From CANDYO01 sp964627795 (lineage in GTDB: Bacteria; Pseudomonadota; Alphaproteobacteria; Rickettsiales; CANDYO01), in contig CAZVLF010000006.1 in the NCBI GenBank assembly GCA_964627795.1, positions 1 to 64,000 on the forward strand: a stretch of 64,000 bases of DNA, in the 5' to 3' direction. The position numbers and the translations under genes are program-made. Of this stretch, positions 15,760 to 23,039 are shown piece by piece (within the stretch, counting starts at the first letter, position 1; each line of letters begins with the position of its first letter). The notes under the pieces were generated by a model, which did no database searches, was not told the DNA's origin, and was given only the letters and a program-made list of their open reading frames with translations.

Positions 15760-17907
15760 TCATACTTTAGTTCTCTCAATTAAATGTACACATTCTTTTG
15801 CTCTAAGAGCTGCAATAATATTGGTTAGTTGCGTTACTCCCATAACTTCTATATCAACAAAAAATTCAAAAAAGTCAGCAGTGCGGTCAGATACTTTTAA
15901 ATTACTTATATTACACCCATATTTTGCTATTACTGAAAAAACTATGGCTAAGCTATCTGGCTCATTATTTAAGATCATTTTGATGTGACCTATATGTTTA
16001 CCATCTTTTGCATGTTTATCCCAACTAACCTCAACCCATTTTTCAGGATTTTCACTATATTCCTCTAAAGAATTACAATCTGAAGTATGAATTTTTACCA
16101 CTCCTTCAGAGATAAATATACCTATAATCTGATCACCTGGAATAGGAGAACAACATGAGGCAAAATTGATTATCGCATTAGGTACCATACCTTTTATAGG
16201 GATGTAATTTTTTTGCTCTTTCTTCTTTTTCTTAAAGTTAAAGAAAGCAAACTTTTGTTTAAATGAATCAAATCCCTTTTTTTGCTTATGGCTAATCAGT
16301 CTAAGTATCTCTTCTCTGCTAATTGTTCCTTCTCCAACTGCAAGGAATAAATCCTCTAAATTCTTTTTTTTAAACAGATCTAAATAGTCACGTAATTCTT
16401 CTTCTTGGAATTTTTTATTATTATTAGAGAAAAACTTTGTTAAAATTGCTTTTCCAAGACTTATATACTCTTTCCTTTGCTGAACTCTAGCAAATCTTTT
16501 TATTTCAGCTTTGGCTCTTCCAGTAACCACAAACTTCTCCCATGAAATAGAAGGAACTTGATTCTTAGAAGTTGTTATTTCAACTTGATCACCATTTTCA
16601 ATTTTAGTCCTTAAAGGTACTAATCTCCCATTTATTTTAGCTCCCACACAAGTATTTCCTATATCTGAATGAAGGGCATAAGCAAAATCTACAGGAGTTG
16701 CTCCTTTTGGAAGAGCCATAATTTCTCCCTTTGGAGTAAAACAAAAAACCTGGTCGTCATACATTTCTAGCTTTGAATGCTCCATAAATTCTTCAGTTTC
16801 AGAATTTTCAATTATATTTAATAATTCTCTTACCCATCTAAATTGTTTTCCTTCAACTAATTCAGAAGAAAGATCTGTATGCTGTTTATATGCCCAATGT
16901 GCAGCCACCCCACATTCATTAACTTCATGCATTTCATTGGTTCTAATTTGAATTTCAATTTTTCTTTTTCCTGGTCCAACAACAATAGTATGCAAAGATC
17001 TATATCCATTATCTTTAGGCGTGCTTATATAATCTTTAAAAGTACCTGGTATCATATGATAAGCTGCATGGATTATACCAAGAGCTTGATAACAATCGAT
17101 AAGGTCATTTACAACAACCCTAAAAGCAATAATATCTGAGAGCTGTTCGAAACTTATATCCTTTTGTTTCATTTTTTGCCAAATAGAATATGGAGATTTC
17201 TCACGCCCCTTAACTTCAGCTTTGATTCCGAAATCTGACAAAGTTGTTGCTATATGAGTCTCAACTTTATCAATTACAGATCCTTCATCATTTCTTAAAT
17301 ATTTTAGTCGATTTATAATTGATATTCTTTCTTCTGGGTGAAGCTTAGCAAAAGAGAGGTCTTGAAGTTCATTTTTTAATTTTTGCATACCTATTCTTTC
17401 AGCAAGCGGAGCATATACTTCCATAGTTTCTAAAGCAATTCTAATTGCTTTTGTATCAGAAAGATAATCTAAAGTTCTCATGTTATGCAAACGATCAGCA
17501 AGTTTAACTATTAAAACTCTTATATCTTCTGACATAGCTAAAAGAAGTTTTCTAAAGTTCTCACCTTGGCGTATATTATCTGGTTGGAACTTAATTTTTG
17601 CAAGTTTAGTTACTCCATCAACTAACTTTGCAATATTTGAACCAAAATTTTCTTTAATATCTTCTAAAGTTACTAATGTATCTTCTACTGTATCATGCAA
17701 AAGCGCTGTAATTATAGAATCTTGATCAAGATGCATTTCAGCTAAAATCATGGCCACTGAAAATGGATGATAGTAATAAGGTTCACCAGAGGCTCTAATT
17801 TGATTCTCATGAGCCTTAATGGTAAAATCACAAGCTTTCAAAATTTTAGCCTGATTAAGCTTAGGCATATAGGCTTTCATTTTCTTTATTAATTTATCTT
17901 GCTTCAT
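15760..17907 (-). CDS. spoT: RelA/SpoT-type (p)ppGpp synthetase/hydrolase
   Basis: From ATG 17907 the protein has 715 residues. It carries the HD hydrolase domain with HDTVEDT near residue 73, the synthetase domain with FKDYISTPKDNGYRSLHT, a TGS domain (VFCFTPKGEIMALPKGATPVDFAYALH) and a C-terminal ACT domain. Both catalytic halves look intact, so it should make and degrade (p)ppGpp, the starvation alarmone. The longer reading from 17925 adds only MLCREI; I prefer 17907 because AGGGA sits six bases upstream. Many Rickettsia carry only fragmented short spoT genes, so a full-length bifunctional Rel is noteworthy. It is monocistronic, facing away from the downstream gene. Confidence 0.92.
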   Translation of the reverse strand: MKQDKLIKKMKAYMPKLNQAKILKACDFTIKAHENQIRASGEPYYYHPFSVAMILAEMHLDQDSIITALLHDTVEDTLVTLEDIKENFGSNIAKLVDGVTKLAKIKFQPDNIRQGENFRKLLLAMSEDIRVLIVKLADRLHNMRTLDYLSDTKAIRIALETMEVYAPLAERIGMQKLKNELQDLSFAKLHPEERISIINRLKYLRNDEGSVIDKVETHIATTLSDFGIKAEVKGREKSPYSIWQKMKQKDISFEQLSDIIAFRVVVNDLIDCYQALGIIHAAYHMIPGTFKDYISTPKDNGYRSLHTIVVGPGKRKIEIQIRTNEMHEVNECGVAAHWAYKQHTDLSSELVEGKQFRWVRELLNIIENSETEEFMEHSKLEMYDDQVFCFTPKGEIMALPKGATPVDFAYALHSDIGNTCVGAKINGRLVPLRTKIENGDQVEITTSKNQVPSISWEKFVVTGRAKAEIKRFARVQQRKEYISLGKAILTKFFSNNNKKFQEEELRDYLDLFKKKNLEDLFLAVGEGTISREEILRLISHKQKKGFDSFKQKFAFFNFKKKKKEQKNYIPIKGMVPNAIINFASCCSPIPGDQIIGIFISEGVVKIHTSDCNSLEEYSENPEKWVEVSWDKHAKDGKHIGHIKMILNNEPDSLAIVFSVIAKYGCNISNLKVSDRTADFFEFFVDIEVMGVTQLTNIIAALRAKECVHLIERTKV

Positions 17908-17925
17908 AATTTCCCTACATAACAT

Positions 17926-18303
17926 TTAAGCTCTATGTTAGTTTTATAAGTAGATTGATGCAAATATTTTATATAACTTAATGTATAAATTAATGATTAT
18001 CTAGTCTTACAGATTTTATAATGTAACATCTTATGTTAATAATTTATATTTATTTAAGCGTAATTTTAATTATTTTCATGCATATAGATTACATTTTAGT
18101 TGATTTTTAAGTTATTGACTGCTAAAGTTTAAAACTTATAATTGAATTTTTTGTTTAATAATAAATTTATTAAATTTGATGTTTGAATTTATATTTTGCA
18201 TTCCCTCTGTAGTTTCTTTCCATTTGGGCCACTTTCTTACTTGGCGCAAGCCATAATCTTATAAGCTTTTATTTATAATCTTTTTATCTTAAAACTTAAT
18301 TAA
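17926..18303. other. 378-bp gene-free intergenic region
   Basis: This lies between divergent rel/spoT and the 18316 gene and presumably carries both promoters. It is extremely AT-rich except around 18205-18255, where TTGGGCCAC and TTGGCGCAAGCC form a locally GC-richer patch. I see no coding potential, tRNA or convincing promoter. Confidence 0.5.
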
Positions 18304-18315
18304 ATGGAATTTAAA

Positions 18316-19008
18316 ATGACTAACACAGCAAATACAACCCAATTAAACAAACAAAATACTAATGAATATAAATATTTTAGCTATCCAGTTATGGATTCAT
18401 TAGCTAAAGCAATTTCTATTGACGGATTTACTACTGCAACTTTTTTATTAGCAAGAACTATCTATAGCGATAATATAGCAACTAGATCGACATATTATGC
18501 AATAGGAGCAAACGTGCTAATAAGCACAGTTTCAGCTTTTCCTTCCTATCTTGTAAGAACATATTTTAGAGAAGAACTTGAAAATCCGTATATTGGAGGT
18601 GCAATTGGCGGAGCTATAAAATATGGTTTTAGAGAATTTTTAAATAATAAGCAAATTTCTTTTCAAACTATAAAAGCCGGAGCCATTAATAATTTTCTTT
18701 ATGAGAAAGGAAATGATATAAACCAAGTAGCAAATAACACAAGCGATGGCATTGGTTTTACTCTTATTGTTGAATCTATAGATGGATATTTTACAAATAA
18801 TGGAATAGATAACTTAAATAACGACATAAAAAGCGGATTTGCTGCTGGTGGGATTGCTAGCTTCTTTATTTATTCAGGAATTTATGAAGCTGTTAAAGAT
18901 TCACTTAGAAAAAGTTATGACTTATTTTCTAACAAAATAGAAAATTATACTGATTTTTCATTTGTTGGATCAGCTTTTGACATTGATACTATAATAGGTG
19001 AACTTTAA
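18316..19008 (+). CDS. Hypothetical protein, 230 aa, glycine/alanine-rich amphipathic segments
   Basis: The family is not recognised. After a polar N terminus come segments with short hydrophobic stretches (SIDGFTTATFLLA, STYYAIGANVLISTVSAFP, PYIGGAIGGAIKYGF, GFAAGGIASFFIYSGIYEAV) that resemble a glycine-zipper or Tim17-like helix bundle, but length and spacing do not allow a family call. I chose ATG 18316 over 18304 because GGA lies seven bases upstream of it. It is monocistronic and ends just before a hairpin at 19015-19049. Confidence 0.6.
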   Translation: MTNTANTTQLNKQNTNEYKYFSYPVMDSLAKAISIDGFTTATFLLARTIYSDNIATRSTYYAIGANVLISTVSAFPSYLVRTYFREELENPYIGGAIGGAIKYGFREFLNNKQISFQTIKAGAINNFLYEKGNDINQVANNTSDGIGFTLIVESIDGYFTNNGIDNLNNDIKSGFAAGGIASFFIYSGIYEAVKDSLRKSYDLFSNKIENYTDFSFVGSAFDIDTIIGEL

Positions 19009-19014
19009 TTGAGT

Positions 19015-19049
19015 AAGGTTAAGGAGGGAATCTCCCCTTCTTAACTTAA
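19015..19049. terminator. Possible bidirectional terminator hairpin
   Basis: Arms near AAGGTTAAGGAGGG and CCCCTTCTTAACTT pair with one bulge each, between the convergent 18316 gene and zapA. No clear T-tract follows on either strand, so this is tentative. Confidence 0.4.
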
Positions 19050-19113
19050 AAATCTAAATTTTCTTATATAAAAAATCTTATTTTTAACTGCCTAAAATAA
19101 CGATCAATTAAAA

Positions 19114-19425
19114 TTATTCGCTAAGTTGCTTAATGATATTACTTACTTTTTGATTTAGCCTTTCTATTATTAAATTATTAGCTTCATCTTCCTCTTTAGA
19201 AGACACAGAGGGCATAGAACTAATTTTTTGTTCTAAATCATGAATATAATCTTCCATTGTAAGAGCAGTAAGTATTATAAGTAAATTATCACTTGCTCCT
19301 TTAAATAAACGAGCATTTTCTTTCAGTTTTTTATCTAATCTATCTGCAATTTCAATGAGTTTCTTCTCTTCTCCCTCACCGCATGCAATTGAATAATCTC
19401 TATTTAAAATTTTAACTATTGGCAT
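19114..19425 (-). CDS. zapA: Cell division protein ZapA
   Basis: The protein of about 103 residues opens MPIVKILNRDYSIACGEGEEKKLIEIA, the ZapA signature (VxIxxRxYxxxCxxGEExxL), and has the long C-terminal coiled coil with the conserved LLIILTALTMEDYIHDLE. ZapA stabilises FtsZ filaments in the Z ring. I place the start at 19425 (MPIVKI) rather than 19449 because family members begin there. It overlaps the upstream DUF4164 gene by 14 bases, so the two are translated together. This DUF4164-zapA order is typical of alphaproteobacteria. Confidence 0.88.
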   Translation of the reverse strand: MPIVKILNRDYSIACGEGEEKKLIEIADRLDKKLKENARLFKGASDNLLIILTALTMEDYIHDLEQKISSMPSVSSKEEDEANNLIIERLNQKVSNIIKQLSE

Positions 19426-19651
19426 TTTCTTTCTTAAAATATTCGTCAATTACTTGAATTGAATTATTTAACTCATTAATAACTTCTTGGCTTGTTTGTT
19501 TTAAATGATCATATTCTTTTTTCAAAAAAATATTTTCTCCTTTAAGCTGTTCAATTAAAGTTTGGTTATCAGACCTCATATTTAATTTCTCCTCAACTAA
19601 CTTTTCTAGTTGAGTTATTGATTTTTCTAATTTTCTAATATTTTCTTTCAT
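19412..19651 (-). CDS. DUF4164-type coiled-coil protein upstream of zapA
   Basis: This is a 79-residue, almost entirely alpha-helical protein with heptads (IRKLEKSITQLEKLVEEKL, NIFLKKEYDHLKQTSQEVINEL). In alphaproteobacteria a small DUF4164 coiled-coil gene precedes zapA, and the overlap with zapA here supports that assignment. A role in division or ZapA regulation is inferred only from the linkage. Confidence 0.75.
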   Translation of the reverse strand: MKENIRKLEKSITQLEKLVEEKLNMRSDNQTLIEQLKGENIFLKKEYDHLKQTSQEVINELNNSIQVIDEYFKKENANS

Positions 19652-19663
19652 AATTTACCAAAA

Positions 19664-19810
19664 TTAAAAATCAGATACTCTTCCTTTAACTTCCCATTCC
19701 GGAGTTTCCTTACCATATCTTGTTGGCTCTAATCCTACAAAACCGCCAACTTCAATAGGCTTAGTTTTAGATTCATTGCTTTTTAGGCTTTTTTTGGTAG
19801 AATCAGGCAT
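19664..19810 (-). CDS. SDHAF4/DUF1674 succinate dehydrogenase assembly factor, 48 aa
   Basis: This short gene starts at ATG 19810 and stops at TAA 19664. Its C terminus, IEVGGFVGLEPTRYGKETP followed by EWEVKGRVSDF, is the DUF1674/SDHAF4 signature (E-x-GG-x-GPEPTRYGDWE-x-KGR-x-x-DF). The factor binds flavinylated SdhA and protects it during complex II assembly. It lies 12 bases upstream of the DUF4164-zapA pair on the same strand and divergently from rsmE, whose start is 28 bases away. The GP of the GPEP motif is GL here, a mild divergence. At 48 residues it is at the short end of the family. Confidence 0.82.
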   Translation of the reverse strand: MPDSTKKSLKSNESKTKPIEVGGFVGLEPTRYGKETPEWEVKGRVSDF

Positions 19811-19838
19811 ATTAAAAACTCCTTATATTAATTTTTAT

Positions 19839-20558
19839 ATGAAATATAGTCAGTTGACAAGATTATTTATAAAAGAAAATTTGCAAAATGAATTTATCAC
19901 ACTAAATAACAGTGATGACATTCATTATTTAGTTAAAGTTTTAAGGAAAAAGAAGAATGATCAGCTACTTATTTTTAATAATATTAATGGAGAATATTTA
20001 GTTGAAATTAAAGAGATTTCTAACAAAACTATTATCTTTAAAACCATAGAACATATTAAATTTCCAATTGAGAAAAGAGATATTAATTTAATTTTTGCTC
20101 CCATTAAGCAGCATAGAATGATTACTATGTTAGAAAAAGCAACTGAACTAGGAGTAACCAAGTTAACACCAATTATCACTAAACACTCTGTGGTGGATAA
20201 AATAAATCTTAATAAATGGCAAATATATCTTAAGGAAGCAGCTGAACAATGTGGTAGATTATCAATCCCTACTCTCTACCCTGTTATTAAACTTGAAAAA
20301 TTTTTAGAAGAATTCAATAGTGGAGAAATTTTATTTTGTAATGAGCAAGAAAAATCTTCTTCCTTTTTTGAAGCAGCAAAAACAACAGATAAAATAAATA
20401 CTCTTAATATTTTGATTGGCCCTGAGGGTGGATTTTCTGATCAAGAGAGAAACATATTAAATTCAAATTCACTTGTGCGCTCGGTACATTTAGGTAATCT
20501 TATTTTAAGAGCTGAAACTGCTGCAATAGTTGCTTTAACTTTAGCGAACAACACTTGA
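19839..20558 (+). CDS. rsmE: 16S rRNA m3U1498 methyltransferase RsmE
   Basis: The protein of about 239 residues starts at MKYSQLTRLFIKENL; an upstream in-frame ATG at 19776 would extend it into the SDHAF4 gene and lacks homology. An N-terminal PUA-like part (HYLVKVLRKKKNDQLLIFNNINGEYLVEI) is followed by the SPOUT methyltransferase (APIKQHRMITMLEKATELGV, ITKHSVVD, EAAEQCGRLSIPTL, LIGPEGGFSDQE, LGNLILRAETAAIVAL), ending in the knotted SAM site. It methylates U1498 of 16S rRNA in the assembled 30S subunit. It ends in TGA, which shows TGA is a stop codon in this genome. Confidence 0.92.
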   Translation: MKYSQLTRLFIKENLQNEFITLNNSDDIHYLVKVLRKKKNDQLLIFNNINGEYLVEIKEISNKTIIFKTIEHIKFPIEKRDINLIFAPIKQHRMITMLEKATELGVTKLTPIITKHSVVDKINLNKWQIYLKEAAEQCGRLSIPTLYPVIKLEKFLEEFNSGEILFCNEQEKSSSFFEAAKTTDKINTLNILIGPEGGFSDQERNILNSNSLVRSVHLGNLILRAETAAIVALTLANNT

Positions 20559-20609
20559 CATATTCATAAATTAATAATAGCTTTTGGTAGTTTTATTTAA
20601 ATTATTGTT

Positions 20610-22133
20610 ATGCATTTCCTTCAATCTTGGGTTGATAGCTTATCATTAAGAAGAAAGCTTATTATATTAGCAATGGTAACAAGTACAATTGCAACCATAA
20701 TAACTTGTGGGATGTTTATTGTCTTTAACATAGCATCAGAGCGTAGTGATTTAGTAAATGAGTTGAAGCTTGTTGCCAAGATTTTTTCTGAAGAACTGTC
20801 TGAGTATGTTGCTGAAGGAAATAAAAAACAGATTATTAAATCACTAAGTGCTTTAAAAAACAGAAGTTTTTTGATTCAAACTTGTGTATATACAAATTTT
20901 GATCGTGAAGAATTTGTTCATTTTATCAATGATAAAAAAAGAAGCATTGAATGTAATGAAATTCCTTCAGCAAGAAAAAACTATGAATTTAGAATAAATG
21001 AGAAGATGGGTGAACATCTAGTTGTATCTTATTACATACGTAGTAAGCATCATATTATAGGTCATTTCACCATGATTGCAAATTTAGATAGAATTCATGA
21101 AAGAATGTATCGTGGTATATTAACCTCTATGCTTTTATTCTCAATAATTTTATTTATCTCCTATATTATTTCTAGGTCCCTTCAAACCACCATATCTAGT
21201 CCTATACTTCATCTGGCTCATGTATCAGCTCTTGTTAAAGGTGGTGACTATACCGTAAGAGCAAACTACAAATCAAGCGATGAACTTGGGGTTTTAACTG
21301 ATGTATATAATAAAATGCTTGATGAAATCCAATTTGCAAAAGAGCATCTTGAAGAAAAGGTTATTGAAAGAACCAAAGATTTAGAAAGGTTAATGCAAGT
21401 TAAAGTGCAATTTCTATCAAATATGAGCCACGAAATACGAACTCCAATTCACGGCATAATGAACTATATTGATTTCTTAGTTGAAGATTGGAACAGTTTA
21501 GCTGAAGTAAAAAAATATGAATTTATTCAAAAGCTTCATAATAATAGCTTAAGATTATTGTCTTTGATCAATAACCTTCTTGATTTATCAAAATTTGATG
21601 CAGGAAAAATGGAATTCTGCATGCAAAATGATGACATGACAAAATTAATAGAAGGCGTGGTAGAAGAATGTGAAGCTTTATATAAAAATAAAGATATGAT
21701 CATAAGCTTTTATTATAAGAAGGGACAAAATTATAATGCAATATTTGATCAAGAGAGAATAGCACAGGTTATTAGAAACATCTTATCTAATGCAATTAAA
21801 TTTACTCCACATGGTAATATTACAATTAATATGGAAAACATAAAATTTAAAATTAATAATGGTAGTAAGGTGCAAGCACTAAAAGTTAGAATTTCAGATC
21901 AGGGTATAGGAATCCCAGAAAATGAGTTAGAATATATTTTTGATAAGTTTAATCAAAGCGCAAAAACTAAAACAGGAGCTGGAGGAACAGGCCTTGGCCT
22001 ATCAATAAGCCAAGAAATAATTAAAGCACATCGCGGATTAATTTGGGCTGAAAATAATAAAAATGAACGTGGTGCTTCTTTTATCTTTATAATCCCTAAA
22101 AACCCAAATTACCAGGTATTATCAATAGAATAA
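20610..22133 (+). CDS. Membrane sensor histidine kinase with HAMP domain, 507 aa
   Basis: The order is a transmembrane helix (about 17-38), a periplasmic sensor of about 130 residues resembling the CHASE8 type (VNELKLVAKIFSEELSEYV, LIQTCVYT), a second transmembrane helix (about 170-190), HAMP (about 190-243), a coiled linker (HLEEKVIERTKDLERLMQ), HisKA with SHEIRTP at phosphoacceptor His274, and HATPase_c with the N box QVIRNILSNAIKFTP, G1 DQGIGIPE and G2 GTGLGLSIS. No receiver domain is fused and no response-regulator gene is adjacent, so its partner is elsewhere. It is one of the few two-component kinases expected in a reduced genome. The signal sensed is unknown. Confidence 0.9.
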   Translation: MHFLQSWVDSLSLRRKLIILAMVTSTIATIITCGMFIVFNIASERSDLVNELKLVAKIFSEELSEYVAEGNKKQIIKSLSALKNRSFLIQTCVYTNFDREEFVHFINDKKRSIECNEIPSARKNYEFRINEKMGEHLVVSYYIRSKHHIIGHFTMIANLDRIHERMYRGILTSMLLFSIILFISYIISRSLQTTISSPILHLAHVSALVKGGDYTVRANYKSSDELGVLTDVYNKMLDEIQFAKEHLEEKVIERTKDLERLMQVKVQFLSNMSHEIRTPIHGIMNYIDFLVEDWNSLAEVKKYEFIQKLHNNSLRLLSLINNLLDLSKFDAGKMEFCMQNDDMTKLIEGVVEECEALYKNKDMIISFYYKKGQNYNAIFDQERIAQVIRNILSNAIKFTPHGNITINMENIKFKINNGSKVQALKVRISDQGIGIPENELEYIFDKFNQSAKTKTGAGGTGLGLSISQEIIKAHRGLIWAENNKNERGASFIFIIPKNPNYQVLSIE

Positions 22134-22246
22134 GATTATATATTTCTTTGTTAATATTCTGTTTCTTAAAAAAATAGTCCTCTTCAAACCATTTATACAC
22201 TGAATATTCTAAAACCCTCTTAACTTTAATATACTAAAATACTAAA

Positions 22247-22897
22247 TTAGTGAGTTATAATTTTAGAATGTTTTTTACTTTTTTTAGTAGTCTTCAATTC
22301 GGCTTCTTTTCTTTCCTCTTTTGACATTCCAAGCATTAATCTTGCTGAAGTTATAATTACTTCCCTAGTATTGGGTACTTTACTAATAAATGTCTTAATA
22401 TCTGTTGTTTTTTGAACTTTATTAGTTTTTTTTACTAAAGGTATTTCATCTTCTTCTAATTTATCATTTTTAATTAGAGATGATAATTTTTCTTTTATAA
22501 TCTCATCTCTTCTTCCTGAAAAAATATCAGAAAATGTTGAAGATGCGGCTTTAAATCTTCCTGAAGTAATTTCAAAAACATTATTAAGAATTTTTTTAGT
22601 AAAATCTGCGTTTGGATCTTTACTTTTATCTTTTTGGATTAATCTATTTAATGTTTTTATCCCTTGAACTCTAGCAAAATTAAGTATATGTCCAATAAAT
22701 GCTCCACTAGTTAAAACAACCCCTGTTACGCCCAACAAACCATTTACAGCGGTTCCAATAACCCCTCTTGCAAAAGCAAGGCCTAAAGTTATTGTACCCA
22801 GGCTTGCACCCATTATAAAGCGAGCAATAGTACGAGCTGGAGAAAGTATTGATTTTTTATTCTGATTATTAATTTTTTTGTTGGATTCTTTGCTCAT
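22247..22897 (-). CDS. Hypothetical membrane protein, 216 aa
   Basis: The family is not recognised. A polar Lys/Asn-rich start is followed by two or three hydrophobic segments (ARFIMGASLGTITLGLAFARG, GTAVNGLLGVTGVVLTSGAFIG) and then a charged C-terminal half (DEIIKEKLSSLIKNDKLEEDE, SKEERKEAELKTTKKSKKH). The basic tail and absence of enzymatic motifs suggest a small membrane-anchored structural or secreted protein. It is read divergently from the 910-residue glycosyltransferase-like gene 142 bases away. Confidence 0.6.
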   Translation of the reverse strand: MSKESNKKINNQNKKSILSPARTIARFIMGASLGTITLGLAFARGVIGTAVNGLLGVTGVVLTSGAFIGHILNFARVQGIKTLNRLIQKDKSKDPNADFTKKILNNVFEITSGRFKAASSTFSDIFSGRRDEIIKEKLSSLIKNDKLEEDEIPLVKKTNKVQKTTDIKTFISKVPNTREVIITSARLMLGMSKEERKEAELKTTKKSKKHSKIITH

Positions 22898-23039
22898 AAA
22901 TTTTTATTTATTAGTAGTTTATATACTAACAAAATTATCACTCAATGGTTGAATATTCAAGGGTTAAGTAATTCTAGCTTTGACAATTTTTCTATTTATG
23001 CTTAACTTATTTTATAGATAATCAATTATAAGTTTTAAT

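Noticed and set aside
19009..19113. 6S RNA downstream of zapA, as in many alphaproteobacteria
   Set aside because: Only about 105 bases are available and no long interrupted hairpin of 6S type is visible.
20555..20583. TTGACA overlapping the rsmE stop as promoter of the sensor kinase
   Set aside because: No -10 element at suitable spacing; AT-rich TAATAG lies 14 bases away.
22980..23008. TTGACA-based promoter for the 910-residue gene
   Set aside because: The -35 is perfect but no good -10 lies 16-18 bases downstream (best is TTAACT), so it is mentioned only as a possibility.
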